In this document: one piece after another, positions 19,335-29,703 of the stretch
Layout of the letters: the number at the start of each line of letters is the position of its first letter
Position numbering within the stretch: position 1 is the stretch's first letter
Origin: Marinobacter oulmenensis
GTDB taxonomy: Bacteria; Pseudomonadota; Gammaproteobacteria; Pseudomonadales; Oleiphilaceae
NCBI RefSeq assembly: GCF_014201735.1
Contig: NZ_JACHFE010000004.1
Location: 124,001 to 188,000, forward strand
Length of the DNA stretch: 64,000 nucleotides
Direction: 5' to 3'
Notes under the pieces: model-generated
What the model saw: the letters and a program-made list of their open reading frames with translations, nothing else
What the model was told of the DNA's origin: nothing
Database searches by the model: none
Program-made: the position numbers and the translations under genes

Positions 19335-19898
19335 TTAACGCATGGCTTTAAGCGCGTCGGCCCACTTGGCCAACTCCTTGAGCGTCCCGTCAGCTGACTC
19401 TGTGTGTACACCTTCAGGCTGGAACCGGCCGTTGTCGTCCATCAGATTCCACGGCATCTGAACCATCACCCCCTCGACCATGGGCATCATTTTCAGCGTA
19501 GTGACCAACTGCTTGGCCGTCTGGGCCGAACGAAGACCACCGGAGACACCGCCATAACTCACGAACGCACAGGGCTTGTAGTTCCACTCGAAGTAGACAT
19601 AGTTCAGGGCGTTTACGAACGAGGGCGGTGGGCAGAAATTGTATTCCGGGATCACGAATACGTAGGCATCAGCGCTGTCCACGCTCCGCGACCATGCCTT
19701 GGTATGGTCATGCTCGTACTGCTGGGCACGTGGGTGGTTGGCCTCATCGAACACCGGCAGGTGGAAATCCGCCAGGTCGACCAGTTCGGTGTCAAAACCG
19801 CCCTGCTCTGTGGCGTAGTCATGAAACCACTGCGCGATGGAAGGGCCGATCCTTCCCGGCCGGGTACTGCAGATAACGGTCTGAAGCTTCAGCGACAT
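19335..19898 (-). CDS. NADPH-dependent FMN reductase family protein
   Basis: Flavodoxin-fold reductase of 187 residues. The phosphate-binding loop for FMN is at the N-terminus (ICSTRPGRIGPSIAQW), and the typical PEYNFCPPPSFVNALNYV and YGGVSGGLRSAQ segments bind the isoalloxazine ring. The start MSLKLQTVIC is preferred over an upstream in-frame ATG because homologues begin one strand before the loop. Probable role: quinone or flavin reduction in the cytoplasm. Monocistronic. Confidence 0.85.
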   Translation of the reverse strand: MSLKLQTVICSTRPGRIGPSIAQWFHDYATEQGGFDTELVDLADFHLPVFDEANHPRAQQYEHDHTKAWSRSVDSADAYVFVIPEYNFCPPPSFVNALNYVYFEWNYKPCAFVSYGGVSGGLRSAQTAKQLVTTLKMMPMVEGVMVQMPWNLMDDNGRFQPEGVHTESADGTLKELAKWADALKAMR

Positions 19899-20042
19899 GG
19901 TCTGGCATCCTCTCTGGCTGTCCTGAACTCTCGCCACAGGGACCCAATGCCCTGTGTTCTGGAAAGTGCATTTACTCTATCCCCAGGCTCACGAAAAAGA
20001 AAACGAAGGTTTTCGCAGACTTTGTTCAGTTTTCCTGAACCT

Positions 20043-20074
20043 GAAAAAAAAAGGGCGCCCGAAGGCGCCCTTTT
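20043..20074 (-). terminator. Intrinsic terminator of putA
   Basis: Stem GGGCGCC/GGCGCCC with loop CGAA. On the minus strand it ends in a run of nine T, 20 bases after the putA stop. Confidence 0.92.
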
Positions 20075-20089
20075 CAAGCCTGGCCCGCG

Positions 20090-23000
20090 TTATTCCGCGG
20101 AAGCGATCAGGCTCGCATTACCACCGGCGGCGGTGGTGTCGATACACAGATGACGCTCAATCACAAAGCGCTGATCCAGTGTGGCTTCAGTGATGATCGG
20201 CAGCAGAGCACCATCCCGCTTGGCCAGGGCCTGACGGTACTGACGCAGCAGGGGCTTTTCAGCCACACTGACTACGGCGGTGAAGCCCGAAAGCGTGGCC
20301 AGGGCGTCCGGGTCCAGCACGCCATCGGCAGCAGCGACCGGCAGGCCGGCCTTGCTGGCAGCCGCCAGGGCTTTTTCTGCCCCAGGCGCCATGACAACCA
20401 CCTGGTTGCCCTGGGACAACGCCGTGCCCGCCTGTTCAAGGGCAGCATCCACATCCGGTCCCAGGCACAGCACCACGCCACGGGCATGGCAGGACAGGTG
20501 ATTCTGCTCACCGGTCGGTCCGGGCATCGCCTCGTAGCCCTCATCCAGCGGATCAGGCACGGGGCCGAAGTACTGCTCCAGCAACTCCTTGCGATTGCCG
20601 GCCTCCGGTGCGGCAATACCGGCCACCTGATCAATCAGTGTCTGTGCCTTGTCGGCACTCAGCACCTGGTCGCTGGACTGGGCCGGCTTCTCGACACGGT
20701 CGCCTTTCATGAAGCGGCGCACGTATTGCGGGCCGCCCGCTTTGGGACCGGTGCCCGAGAGCCCCTCACCGCCAAACGGCTGGGAACCGACAATGGCACC
20801 GATCTGGTTACGGTTGACGTAGGCATTGCCCACCTTGATACGACTGCAGATGTGCTCGATCCGACGGTCAACACGGCTGTGCAGGCCAAAGGTCAGCCCA
20901 TAGCCCTTGTTGTTGATGTCGTCGATCACCTTGTCGATGTCCTTCGCCTCAAAGGTGGCGATGTGCAGTACCGGACCGAAGATTTCCTCCTGCATTTCCT
21001 CAATGCCGGACACCTTCAGTGCCGCCGGCGAGACAAACAGGCCTTCCCCCGGAACGTCGATTTTCTTCAGCAGTTTGCCCTGCTGTTCGTATTTCTCGCA
21101 GTGCTCAGTGATCTTCCGATGCGCCTCCTCATCAATCACCGGGCCAACATCCGTGGACAGCTCCCAGGGATCACCAATGCCCAGCTCTTCCATGGCACCA
21201 AACAGCATCTCCAGCAGCCCGTCGGCAATGTCTTTCTGCACGTACAGCATGCGCAGGGCAGAACAGCGCTGGCCGGCACTCTGGAACGAGGAGGCCAACA
21301 CATCCCGGACCACCTGCTCAGGCAGCGCGGTGGAATCGACAATCATGGCGTTCATGCCGCCGGTTTCCGCCACCAGGGGCGCGTCCGGTTCCATGTTTTC
21401 CGCCATGGAACGGTTGATGATCTGGGCGGTATCGGTACCGCCGGTGAAGCAGACGCCGGCCACCCGGGAATCCGAGGTAAGCCTTGCGCCAACGGTGCCG
21501 CCGTCACCCGGCAGCAGTTGCATGGCGGCCCTGGGTACGCCCGCTTCGTGCATCAGCTCGGCCGCGCGAACCGCCAGCAGGGAGGTCTGCTCGGCCGGTT
21601 TGGCCACCACCGCGTTACCCGCCGCCAGGTTGGCCAGGATCTGTCCGGTAAAGATGGCCAGCGGGAAGTTCCATGGAGAGATACAGCACATCACGCCATA
21701 GGCTTCGCCGGCATCCCTGTAGCGGATACCCTCGTTCGCGTAGTACATGGCGAAGTCCACTGCCTCGCGGATCTCGGCAACCGCATCCAGCAGGGACTTG
21801 CCCGCCTCACGGGTGGTCAGGGCAAACAACTCGTGGGCGTTGGCTTCATAAAGGTCGCCCACCCGACGAATAATCCGGGCGCGCTCTTCCGCCGGCATGA
21901 CCGACCACTCCCGGAAACCGTCCTGGGCGGCATCCAGCGCGGCATCCACATCCTTTTCAGAGGCGTGGGTAATGCGCCCCACCAGGTCGTCAGGGTTGGC
22001 CGGATTGCGAACTTCAAGGGTCTGGTCACTGACCGAATCCACGGCCATAACGGGGCCGCCCTGCCACTGGTGGTTGCGATAGCGATCGCGGCCCTCGTTG
22101 ATTTCGGCGATGGTGACCGGGTCGGTAATATCCCAGCCCTTGGAATTACGACGCTGCTCGCCAAAAATCTGCGCCGGCGGCACGATCGCCTTGCTGGACA
22201 GGTTATCGCCCAACTCCACCACGGCATTGATGGGATCGCGGGCAATTTCCTCCGGGGTAATGCTGGTATCAACAATCTGATTCACGAAGGAACTGTTGGC
22301 TCCGTTCTCCAGAAGGCGACGCACCAGATAGGCCAGCAGATCCTTGTGGGCCCCCACCGGCGCGTAGATCCGGCAGGGCACACCGCTGTCCTCAATCACC
22401 TGATCGTGCAGGGATTCACCCATACCATGCAGACGCTGGAACTCGAACTGGGACCGATCCAGATGGGACGCCAGTTCCAGCACCGCCGACACCGAGTGGG
22501 CGTTGTGGGTGGCGAACTGCGGATAGATGCGGTCGGTCATGGCCAGCAGCTTGCGGGCGCAGCTGAGGTAGGACACATCACTGCAGACCTTGCGGGTGAA
22601 TACCGGGAAGTCAGTCAGGCCCATGACCTGGGCGCGCTTGATCTCGGCATCCCAGTAGGCACCTTTTACCAGCCGCACCATCAGGCGACGATCCAGGTTC
22701 TCAGCCAGCGCATAGAGCCAGTCCAGGGTCTCAGAGGCACGCTTACCGAAGGCCTGGACCACTACGCCGAAACCGTCCCAGTTGGCGAGCTCCGGATCCT
22801 TGAGGATGGCCTCAATCACGTCCAGCGAGATATCCAGGCGATCCTGTTCCTCGGCGTCAATATTGAAGCCCATGTTGGCTGCCGCCGCCTTCTTCGCCAG
22901 TTTCAGGGCGCGGGGCATCAGCTCGTTCATTACCCGCTCTTTCTGGCCATACTCGTAACGGGCCAGCAGGGCTGACAGTTTCACCGAGATGCCCGGATTG

Positions 23001-23719
23001 GTGCGGACATCGCCCTCGCAGCGTTTGGCGATCTTGTCGATGGCCTCGGAATAGGCCTCGAAGTAACGAACGGCATCCGCGTCTGTCCGGGCGGCCTCGC
23101 CCAGCATATCGTAGGAATAGGTGTAGCCCCGCTCTTCCTGGGCCTTGCCCCGCTCCTGGGCCTCTTCAATGGTGCGGCCGAGCACGAACTGGCGGCCCAT
23201 TTCCTTCATGGCCTGGCCAGCGACTGTGCGCACCACCGGTTCGCCCATGCGCTTGACCATCTTGCGCAGGGTATCACCCACGCTCTGGCGCTCGGAGTCC
23301 TTGAGCAGGTTGCTGGTCATCAGCAGGGCCACCGTGGCGGAATTGATCAGGCCGGACTTGGCCTTACCGACGTGATCCCCCCAGCTTCCGGAGGTGATCT
23401 TGTCTTCAATCAGGTCATGGATTGTCAGGTTATCTGGCACACGAAGAAGCGCTTCGGCCAGACACATGAGGGCGACCCCTTCTTTGGTGGTCAGGCCGTA
23501 TTCGGCAAGAAACTTTTCCATAATCGTGGGTTTTGCGTTCTCGCGAACGCTGCGGACCAGCTCTGCAGCCGTGGCGGAAATCGCCTTGCGCTTTTCTTCG
23601 GACAGCTGGGCCTCGGCAATCAGCCGATGGATGGTGTCATGCTCATCCGCCAGGTAGTTATCACGAATGGCCTGTCGCAGGTCCTGAAGCTCCGGTACCG
23701 AAGACGGGTGCAGAGTCAT
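20090..23719 (-). CDS. putA: Bifunctional proline dehydrogenase / glutamate-semialdehyde dehydrogenase PutA
   Basis: Oxidises proline to glutamate in two steps, feeding electrons to the respiratory chain. The 1209-residue protein has an FAD-dependent proline dehydrogenase barrel (about 130-480, with VKGAYWDAEIKRAQ and FATHNAHS). An aldehyde dehydrogenase domain follows (about 560-1000, with FTGGTDTAQ and catalytic Cys in SAGQRCSALR). It ends in the conserved C-terminal domain of long PutA proteins. It lacks the ribbon-helix-helix DNA-binding domain of the 1320-residue E. coli protein, so it should not repress itself. AGGAGGG precedes the ATG by seven bases. Control probably comes from the divergent Lrp-type gene. 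Confidence 0.96.
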   Translation of the reverse strand: MTLHPSSVPELQDLRQAIRDNYLADEHDTIHRLIAEAQLSEEKRKAISATAAELVRSVRENAKPTIMEKFLAEYGLTTKEGVALMCLAEALLRVPDNLTIHDLIEDKITSGSWGDHVGKAKSGLINSATVALLMTSNLLKDSERQSVGDTLRKMVKRMGEPVVRTVAGQAMKEMGRQFVLGRTIEEAQERGKAQEERGYTYSYDMLGEAARTDADAVRYFEAYSEAIDKIAKRCEGDVRTNPGISVKLSALLARYEYGQKERVMNELMPRALKLAKKAAAANMGFNIDAEEQDRLDISLDVIEAILKDPELANWDGFGVVVQAFGKRASETLDWLYALAENLDRRLMVRLVKGAYWDAEIKRAQVMGLTDFPVFTRKVCSDVSYLSCARKLLAMTDRIYPQFATHNAHSVSAVLELASHLDRSQFEFQRLHGMGESLHDQVIEDSGVPCRIYAPVGAHKDLLAYLVRRLLENGANSSFVNQIVDTSITPEEIARDPINAVVELGDNLSSKAIVPPAQIFGEQRRNSKGWDITDPVTIAEINEGRDRYRNHQWQGGPVMAVDSVSDQTLEVRNPANPDDLVGRITHASEKDVDAALDAAQDGFREWSVMPAEERARIIRRVGDLYEANAHELFALTTREAGKSLLDAVAEIREAVDFAMYYANEGIRYRDAGEAYGVMCCISPWNFPLAIFTGQILANLAAGNAVVAKPAEQTSLLAVRAAELMHEAGVPRAAMQLLPGDGGTVGARLTSDSRVAGVCFTGGTDTAQIINRSMAENMEPDAPLVAETGGMNAMIVDSTALPEQVVRDVLASSFQSAGQRCSALRMLYVQKDIADGLLEMLFGAMEELGIGDPWELSTDVGPVIDEEAHRKITEHCEKYEQQGKLLKKIDVPGEGLFVSPAALKVSGIEEMQEEIFGPVLHIATFEAKDIDKVIDDINNKGYGLTFGLHSRVDRRIEHICSRIKVGNAYVNRNQIGAIVGSQPFGGEGLSGTGPKAGGPQYVRRFMKGDRVEKPAQSSDQVLSADKAQTLIDQVAGIAAPEAGNRKELLEQYFGPVPDPLDEGYEAMPGPTGEQNHLSCHARGVVLCLGPDVDAALEQAGTALSQGNQVVVMAPGAEKALAAASKAGLPVAAADGVLDPDALATLSGFTAVVSVAEKPLLRQYRQALAKRDGALLPIITEATLDQRFVIERHLCIDTTAAGGNASLIASAE

Positions 23720-23736
23720 GGGTCTACCCTCCTGAT

Positions 23737-23753
23737 TGTTGGAATATCCGACA
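23737..23753. promoter_or_regulatory. Palindrome before putA, candidate regulator site
   Basis: TGTTGGAATATCCGACA is an almost perfect 17-base palindrome (one mismatched pair), 17 to 34 bases upstream of the putA ATG. It lies in an AT-rich 203-base spacer shared with the Lrp/AsnC gene. An operator for that regulator is the simplest reading. Confidence 0.45.
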
Positions 23754-23922
23754 CATTCTAGCCAAGCCCTCCTATACCTTTTTCCTCTTAACGAGCTATA
23801 GGATTACCAATTTTCCTTTATTTTCAGAAAACCAAATATCAATGTGGCTGTGATTTCTATAAAATTGGATAAATTTCCTGAAAAAAAAGAATCAGACCGA
23901 CTACCCCTAAAGGATAGCAGCC

Positions 23923-24375
23923 ATGGCAGAGCTGGACAGAATTGACCTTTCCATCATCCGGGAACTGCAGAGAAATGCCCGGATCACGGTGACGGACCTG
24001 GCGTCCAAAGTGGGCCTGTCCAAAACGCCCTGTCAGGTCCGGATGCGGCGCCTGGAGGAACAGGGCTACATCACCGGCTATACTGCCATGGTCAACCAGA
24101 CCAAGCTGGGCCTGTCCCACGTTGCGTTCGCGCAGGTAACCCTGAACGACACCAGCAGCAAAGCGCTAACCGCGTTCAATGAAGCCGTTAACCGGATATC
24201 CGCAGTTGAACAGTGCCATATGATGGCCGCGAACTTCGATTACCTGCTGAAAATTCGGACACGGAACATGGCAGAATACCGGCAGGTACTGGGTGAACAG
24301 ATATCGAGCCTGCCCCATGTTCTTCAGACCAGCACCTTCGTGGTCATGGAAAGCGTCAAGGACCGGGGCCTGTAA
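23923..24375 (+). CDS. putR: Lrp/AsnC family regulator, probable PutR of proline catabolism
   Basis: A 150-residue transcription factor: winged helix-turn-helix at about 5-55 (LDRIDLSIIRELQRNARIT, LSKTPCQVRMRRLEEQGYI) and RAM ligand-binding domain from about 65 on. Divergent from putA across 203 bases, the arrangement in bacteria where PutR activates putA in response to proline. The GATAGCAGCC before the ATG is a modest ribosome-binding site. The regulator family is certain; the proline role rests on the neighbour. Confidence 0.85.
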   Translation: MAELDRIDLSIIRELQRNARITVTDLASKVGLSKTPCQVRMRRLEEQGYITGYTAMVNQTKLGLSHVAFAQVTLNDTSSKALTAFNEAVNRISAVEQCHMMAANFDYLLKIRTRNMAEYRQVLGEQISSLPHVLQTSTFVVMESVKDRGL

Positions 24376-24437
24376 TCCCGCCCCCAGTGATCGTCGGGAG
24401 GACCGAGTGCGCATTGTCACCACACCCGACGCACGGC

Positions 24438-25079
24438 TTACAAGGTGACTGACCGCTCGATCAATCCGGTCAGCTCAATTCGCCCCCGGGCGAGTCGCAC
24501 GAGATGTCGACGCTCCAACTCCTTGAGCAGGCGGCTGACCACCTCCCGGGCTGTTCCCAGCTCAACCCCCACGTCCTGATGAGTCACAGTCAGTACTCGC
24601 TGACCTTTCGCAGCACGGGCCAGAAGCCATTCTTCCAGACGCTCGTCCATGCGCCGGAACGCCACCTCTTCCACCAGCAGCATCAGATCGTCGAGCCGAC
24701 GGCCGTAGGATTCCATGATGGCTAGCCGGAACCGGGCCGACTGCCCCATCAGTTCATCAAACAGCGGCCGGGGAATCATGGCCGCCTCAGCGTCTTCTTC
24801 GACCACGGCTTCCGCCCGGTACCCGCGCCCGGTCATCAGGCAGCCAATCGAGAGCGTGCAGATATCGTCCGCCCCCATGCGGTACAGGACAATACTGTGG
24901 CCGGAAACGCCGGTCATCTGAACCTTCACAGTTCCCCTCAGAACCAGAGGCAGCCCCCGACAGTGGTCGCCGGCACTGAACAGCACCTGTCCGGCAGGAA
25001 ACTGCATGACGCCGATACCGGACAGCGCCTCCTGTTTCAGGCTGTCGCCCAGGGTATCGAAAATACTGTGAGTGGCCAT
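24438..25079 (-). CDS. Crp/Fnr family transcriptional regulator
   Basis: A 213-residue regulator: N-terminal cyclic-nucleotide-binding-like beta barrel (about 20-120, with LVLRGTVKVQMTGVSG) and C-terminal Crp helix-turn-helix (about 165-205, TVTHQDVGVELGTAREVVSRLLKELE). The four-cysteine FNR cluster signature is missing; a few cysteines (HCRG, DICTLSIGC) sit in the sensor domain. The start MATHSIFDTLGD at 25079 follows AGGAT; the longer open frame upstream would overlap the divergent gene. It faces a small YgaP-like membrane gene across 125 bases, a common pairing that suggests control of it. Confidence 0.88.
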   Translation of the reverse strand: MATHSIFDTLGDSLKQEALSGIGVMQFPAGQVLFSAGDHCRGLPLVLRGTVKVQMTGVSGHSIVLYRMGADDICTLSIGCLMTGRGYRAEAVVEEDAEAAMIPRPLFDELMGQSARFRLAIMESYGRRLDDLMLLVEEVAFRRMDERLEEWLLARAAKGQRVLTVTHQDVGVELGTAREVVSRLLKELERRHLVRLARGRIELTGLIERSVTL

Positions 25080-25204
25080 GTTGGTTATCCTGAAAACACC
25101 ATTACTTGGAATATCTGCCATGGGCTCTGTGACTTTATCACTGAAGCCGCGAATCTGGCGGGTTAAAGTACCACCATACCTTACATGGGAAAGGAGGTTC
25201 ATCA

Positions 25205-25396
25205 ATGACAGTCAATATGGGTTCAGTGGACAGGGGCATTCGCGCCATCGTGGGGGTTGTGCTGATTGCTCTGGTGTTTGTCGGCCCGCAAACACCCTGG
25301 GGCTGGATAGGTGTTATCCCGCTGGTAACAGCGCTGGTTGGCATCTGCCCGGCCTACAGCCTTCTGGGCATCAAGACCTGCAAGAAAGGCCAGTAA
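25205..25396 (+). CDS. Small DUF2892 (YgaP-like transmembrane domain) protein
   Basis: A 63-residue inner-membrane protein with two hydrophobic helices (about 12-30 and 35-52). It has the DUF2892 pattern MGSVDRGIRAIVG near the start and CPAYSLLGIKTC near the end. This is the membrane half found fused to rhodanese in YgaP, here on its own. AAAGGAGG sits seven bases before the ATG, a strong site. Function unknown; the neighbouring Crp/Fnr regulator probably controls it. Confidence 0.85.
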   Translation: MTVNMGSVDRGIRAIVGVVLIALVFVGPQTPWGWIGVIPLVTALVGICPAYSLLGIKTCKKGQ

Positions 25397-25421
25397 ACCG
25401 GCGTCGTCGGCCAACTGGCAC

Positions 25422-25458
25422 AAAAAAAGCCGGGGTGTTTTCCACCCCGGCTTTTTTT
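25422..25458. terminator. Bidirectional intrinsic terminator
   Basis: Nine-base stem GCCGGGGTG/CACCCCGGC with loop TTTTC, seven A on the left and seven T on the right. It separates the convergent DUF2892 gene and the merR-type gene. Confidence 0.93.
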
Positions 25459-25477
25459 ATTTCCACGTCCCCTCACA

Positions 25478-25843
25478 TCACCTGGATGGCGTATTGAGTA
25501 CTTCCAGGACATCCTCCAGTTCGGTGATCATCTGTCGGATCAGTTGCTTGTACTGGGACGTATCGTCTTTGACTTCGGTACTGCTCAGCTTCTGCTTGGC
25601 ACCACCAATGGTATAACCCTGGTCATACAGCAGGCTGCGGATCTGGCGGATGGTGATCACGTCCGCCCGCTGGTAGTAGCGGCGGTTTCCGCGGCGTTTG
25701 ACCGGCGACAACTGGGGAAACTCCTGCTCCCAGTACCGCAACACGTGAGCCTTGACCGCGCACAGATCCGCCACTTCACCGATGGTGAAATAACGCTTAC
25801 CCGGGATCGCAGGCAGCTCGTTGTTATGACTGGGTTCCAGCAT
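25478..25843 (-). CDS. MerR family regulator downstream of ihfA
   Basis: A 121-residue protein with an N-terminal MerR winged helix-turn-helix (about 17-85: [35 protein letters not shown]) and a short helical C-terminus for dimerisation. No metal-binding cysteines are present. Many gammaproteobacteria carry this gene right after ihfA at the end of the pheST operon. Its start overlaps the ihfA stop by 20 bases, indicating translational coupling. Target genes unknown. Confidence 0.9.
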   Translation of the reverse strand: MLEPSHNNELPAIPGKRYFTIGEVADLCAVKAHVLRYWEQEFPQLSPVKRRGNRRYYQRADVITIRQIRSLLYDQGYTIGGAKQKLSSTEVKDDTSQYKQLIRQMITELEDVLEVLNTPSR

Positions 25844-26126
25844 AGGTTTCCACTTTCTGTTTCAGTTTCTGACCGGGCCGGAAGGTCACCACGCGCCGGG
25901 CGCTGATGGGGATTTCCTCACCGGTCTTCGGATTCCGCCCGGGACGCTGTTTCTTGTCGCGCAGATCAAAATTGCCAAACCCGGACAGTTTGACCTGTTC
26001 GTTATGACTCAGGGCTCCCCGGATCTCGTCGAAGAAAGCTTCCACCATCTCCTTTGCCTCGCGCTTGTTGAGGCCCAATTCCTCATACAGGCGCTCTGCC
26101 ATGTCCGCTTTCGTCAAAGCCGCCAT
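25824..26126 (-). CDS. ihfA: Integration host factor subunit alpha
   Basis: Nucleoid protein that binds specific DNA sites as a heterodimer with IhfB and bends them sharply. The 100 residues show the HU/IHF fold with the DNA-arm segment [20 protein letters not shown] around 60-80 and the start [19 protein letters not shown]. It begins three bases after the pheT stop, as in E. coli and pseudomonads. Confidence 0.97.
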   Translation of the reverse strand: MAALTKADMAERLYEELGLNKREAKEMVEAFFDEIRGALSHNEQVKLSGFGNFDLRDKKQRPGRNPKTGEEIPISARRVVTFRPGQKLKQKVETYAGTQS

Positions 26127-26129
26127 GTC

Positions 26130-28502
26130 TCAACTCCTCAGTGTTGCTCCGAGCTCTTCACCCAGGGCGTCGATTACCCCGTTGAATCGTTCATGCACTT
26201 CGTCTTCGCCAAGTGTGCGTTCCGGATGCTGCCAGAACAGACTGAGCGCCAGGCTGCGATTGCCCTCACCCAGATTTTCGCCCTCGTAGACATCAAACAC
26301 ACGTAGCGCCGTGAGATGTTCGCCAGCATGCTTGCGCGCTACATGCTCAACCTGCGCGAACGCCACATCGCTCCCGATAATGATAGCCAAATCCCGGCGA
26401 ACTTCCGGGAATTTCGAAATAGCTTTGAAATTAGGCACATATCCGGTAACGATCGAATTCAAGAATAGCTCAAACATCAGGATCGTGCCATTAAGTTCAA
26501 GCTTTTTCTGAACTTGCGGATGCAGAGTGCCCAACCAGCCGACATGCTCGCCATCGCGCATCAGTTCCGCCGTCTGCCCCGGGTGCAGTGCCGGGTGGGC
26601 GCTGGCAATGAAATCCACTTCAATACCAAGCAGACGGAACAGGCTTTCCAGTTCCCCTTTTACATCAAAGAAATCCGAGGTTCTGCGACCGTTTACCCAG
26701 TTTTCCGGATTCTGATTACCAACAACCACACCTGCCAGCATTGGCTGCTGGTCGATGCCTTCGTTGGTCTGCTCGAAACGCAGGCCGGTCTCGAACAGAC
26801 GGATACGCGGTTGCTGACGATTCTGGTTGTGGTTCACAGTTTTCAGCAGACCACTCCACAACGACGTGCGCATAACCGACAGGTCCGAGGAAATCGGATT
26901 GGCCAGAGCAATGCCCTCATGCTCCGGGTCCACCAGTTCCTGAACCTTCGGGTCCACGAAGCTGTAGGTAATGGCTTCCTGATAACCCTGGCCCACAAAG
27001 TAGTTGCAGATCGCTGATACCGGGCGTGTCGCCTCCTCCCGAACGCTCAGTCCAAGCGAACCCACCGGTTCGGTGACCGGCAGATTGTTGTAACCATAGA
27101 TGCGCCCGACTTCCTCGATCAGGTCCTCTTCAATCGCCAGGTCCGGGCGGAAGCTGGGCACGCCAACCTGCCAGCCATCCTTGTGGAGTTTATCGATGCC
27201 CAGACCCAGTCGGGTCAGAATCTCTTCAACGGTCTCCCGGTCGATGTCCAGACCCAGAACGTCATTCAGACGCTGGGCCCGCAACTCGATCACAGGCGCG
27301 GTGGGCAGGTGGGCGTCGGAAGCCACCTCAACAATCTCTCCGGGCTCACCGCCGACAATGTCCATCAGCAGCCGTGTGGCACGCTCCATGGTGTCCCGGG
27401 CCAGGTTATAGTCCACGCCCCGCTCGAAGCGGTGGGAGGCATCGGTGTGCAAACCGTAGTGCCGGGCCTTGCCGGCCAACCCGATCGGCTCGAAATAGGC
27501 CGCTTCCAGAACCAGGTCGCGGGTTTTCTCACTGACCCCGGAATGCTCCCCACCCATCACGCCGGCAATGGCGATGGGCTTGTCGTGATCGGCGATTACC
27601 AGCGTATCCTCGGTCAGTTCCACTTCCTGGCCATCCAGCAACACCAGCTTCTCGGCCGATTTTGCCCAGCGCACCAGAATACCACCACTGATTTCGTCAC
27701 GGTCGAACGCATGCATGGGCTGGCCCTGCTCCAGCATCACGTAGTTGGTCACATCCACGGCCGGATCTATGGAACGGATACCGGACCGGCGCAGGCGCTC
27801 CTGCATCCACAGCGGCGTGGCCGCGCTGAGGTTCACATTGCGCAGGATGCGGCCCAGATAGCGGGGGCAGCCTTCCGGCGCCTCTACCCGGATATCCGGC
27901 ACCTCTGAGTGAACCGCCTCGACCGGCTTAATTGCCGGAGCGGTCACTTTTTCGCTGTTCAGCACGCCTACTTCCCGCGCCAGGCCCTTCAGGGACAGGC
28001 AGTCGCTGCGGTTCGGGGTCAGGTCCACATCAATGGTGATGTCGTTGAGCTTCAGGTATTCGGCCATGTCCTGCCCCACCGGCGCATCCTCGGGCAGCTC
28101 CATCAGGCCATCGTGATTCTCGGACAGGGCCAGTTCCGATTCCGAACAGAGCATGCCCTGGGACGGCTGACCACGCAGCTTGGCCTTCTTGATTCTGAAA
28201 TCCCCAGGCAGGACAGCGCCGACCACGGCAAAAGGCACTTTCAGTCCTTCACGGACATTAGGTGCACCGCACACCACCTGCACAGCTTCCCGGCCATCGC
28301 TGACCTGACAGACCCGCAGTTTGTCAGCATCCGGGTGTGGTTCCACGGACACCACCTCACCGACCACCACACCACTGAATTCGCCGGCAACGGGTTCAAA
28401 GCCGTCCACTTCCAGCCCGGCCATGGTGATCTGGTCCATCAATTCCTGGGAGCCAATGTTCGGGTTTACCCACTCGCGCAGCCACTGTTCACTGAATTTC
28501 AT
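26130..28502 (-). CDS. pheT: Phenylalanyl-tRNA synthetase beta subunit
   Basis: The 790-residue beta chain of the alpha2-beta2 enzyme. The N-terminal tRNA-binding EMAP-like domain is at about 40-150 (VVGEVVSVEPHPDADKLRVCQV), followed by the B3/B4 editing region (about 210-400, removal of mischarged Tyr), B5, the catalytic-like core, and the C-terminal anticodon-binding FDX-ACB domain (about 695-790, SKFPEVRRDLAIIIG). Co-transcribed with pheS, 65 bases upstream. Confidence 0.98.
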   Translation of the reverse strand: MKFSEQWLREWVNPNIGSQELMDQITMAGLEVDGFEPVAGEFSGVVVGEVVSVEPHPDADKLRVCQVSDGREAVQVVCGAPNVREGLKVPFAVVGAVLPGDFRIKKAKLRGQPSQGMLCSESELALSENHDGLMELPEDAPVGQDMAEYLKLNDITIDVDLTPNRSDCLSLKGLAREVGVLNSEKVTAPAIKPVEAVHSEVPDIRVEAPEGCPRYLGRILRNVNLSAATPLWMQERLRRSGIRSIDPAVDVTNYVMLEQGQPMHAFDRDEISGGILVRWAKSAEKLVLLDGQEVELTEDTLVIADHDKPIAIAGVMGGEHSGVSEKTRDLVLEAAYFEPIGLAGKARHYGLHTDASHRFERGVDYNLARDTMERATRLLMDIVGGEPGEIVEVASDAHLPTAPVIELRAQRLNDVLGLDIDRETVEEILTRLGLGIDKLHKDGWQVGVPSFRPDLAIEEDLIEEVGRIYGYNNLPVTEPVGSLGLSVREEATRPVSAICNYFVGQGYQEAITYSFVDPKVQELVDPEHEGIALANPISSDLSVMRTSLWSGLLKTVNHNQNRQQPRIRLFETGLRFEQTNEGIDQQPMLAGVVVGNQNPENWVNGRRTSDFFDVKGELESLFRLLGIEVDFIASAHPALHPGQTAELMRDGEHVGWLGTLHPQVQKKLELNGTILMFELFLNSIVTGYVPNFKAISKFPEVRRDLAIIIGSDVAFAQVEHVARKHAGEHLTALRVFDVYEGENLGEGNRSLALSLFWQHPERTLGEDEVHERFNGVIDALGEELGATLRS

Positions 28503-28567
28503 GGTTTATGCCTTGTCCTGATGCGGTTTGCCTGTTGATTGATTGCCGTAATGCGTGTTCGGAGTGC

Positions 28568-29596
<1,029 letters not shown>

Positions 29597-29603
29597 TTAA
29601 AAC

Positions 29604-29635
29604 AAAAATAGGGGAAGAGCGTGCCCTTCCCCTAT
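29604..29635 (-). terminator. Terminator/attenuator between rplT and pheS
   Basis: On the minus strand a perfect ten-base stem, ATAGGGGAAG/CTTCCCCTAT, with an eight-base loop is followed by five T. It lies 69 bases after the rplT stop and 38 before the pheS ATG, where E. coli has the pheST attenuator. Confidence 0.82.
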
Positions 29636-29703
29636 CAGGAGGCGTCACCATGATGCCACGGGACGCCGGATCGATCAGCAATCGATTGAGAGATCTTAAG
29701 CGA

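Noticed and set aside
20150..22975. A 941-codon open frame opposite putA
   Set aside because: Shadow of a highly biased GC-rich gene; the antisense product is His/Gly/Gln-rich with no domain, and putA is unmistakable on the other strand. The same holds for the long frames opposite groEL, fumA, fadH and mutS.
29604..29703. Phenylalanine leader peptide for pheST
   Set aside because: No short frame with consecutive Phe codons precedes the hairpin.
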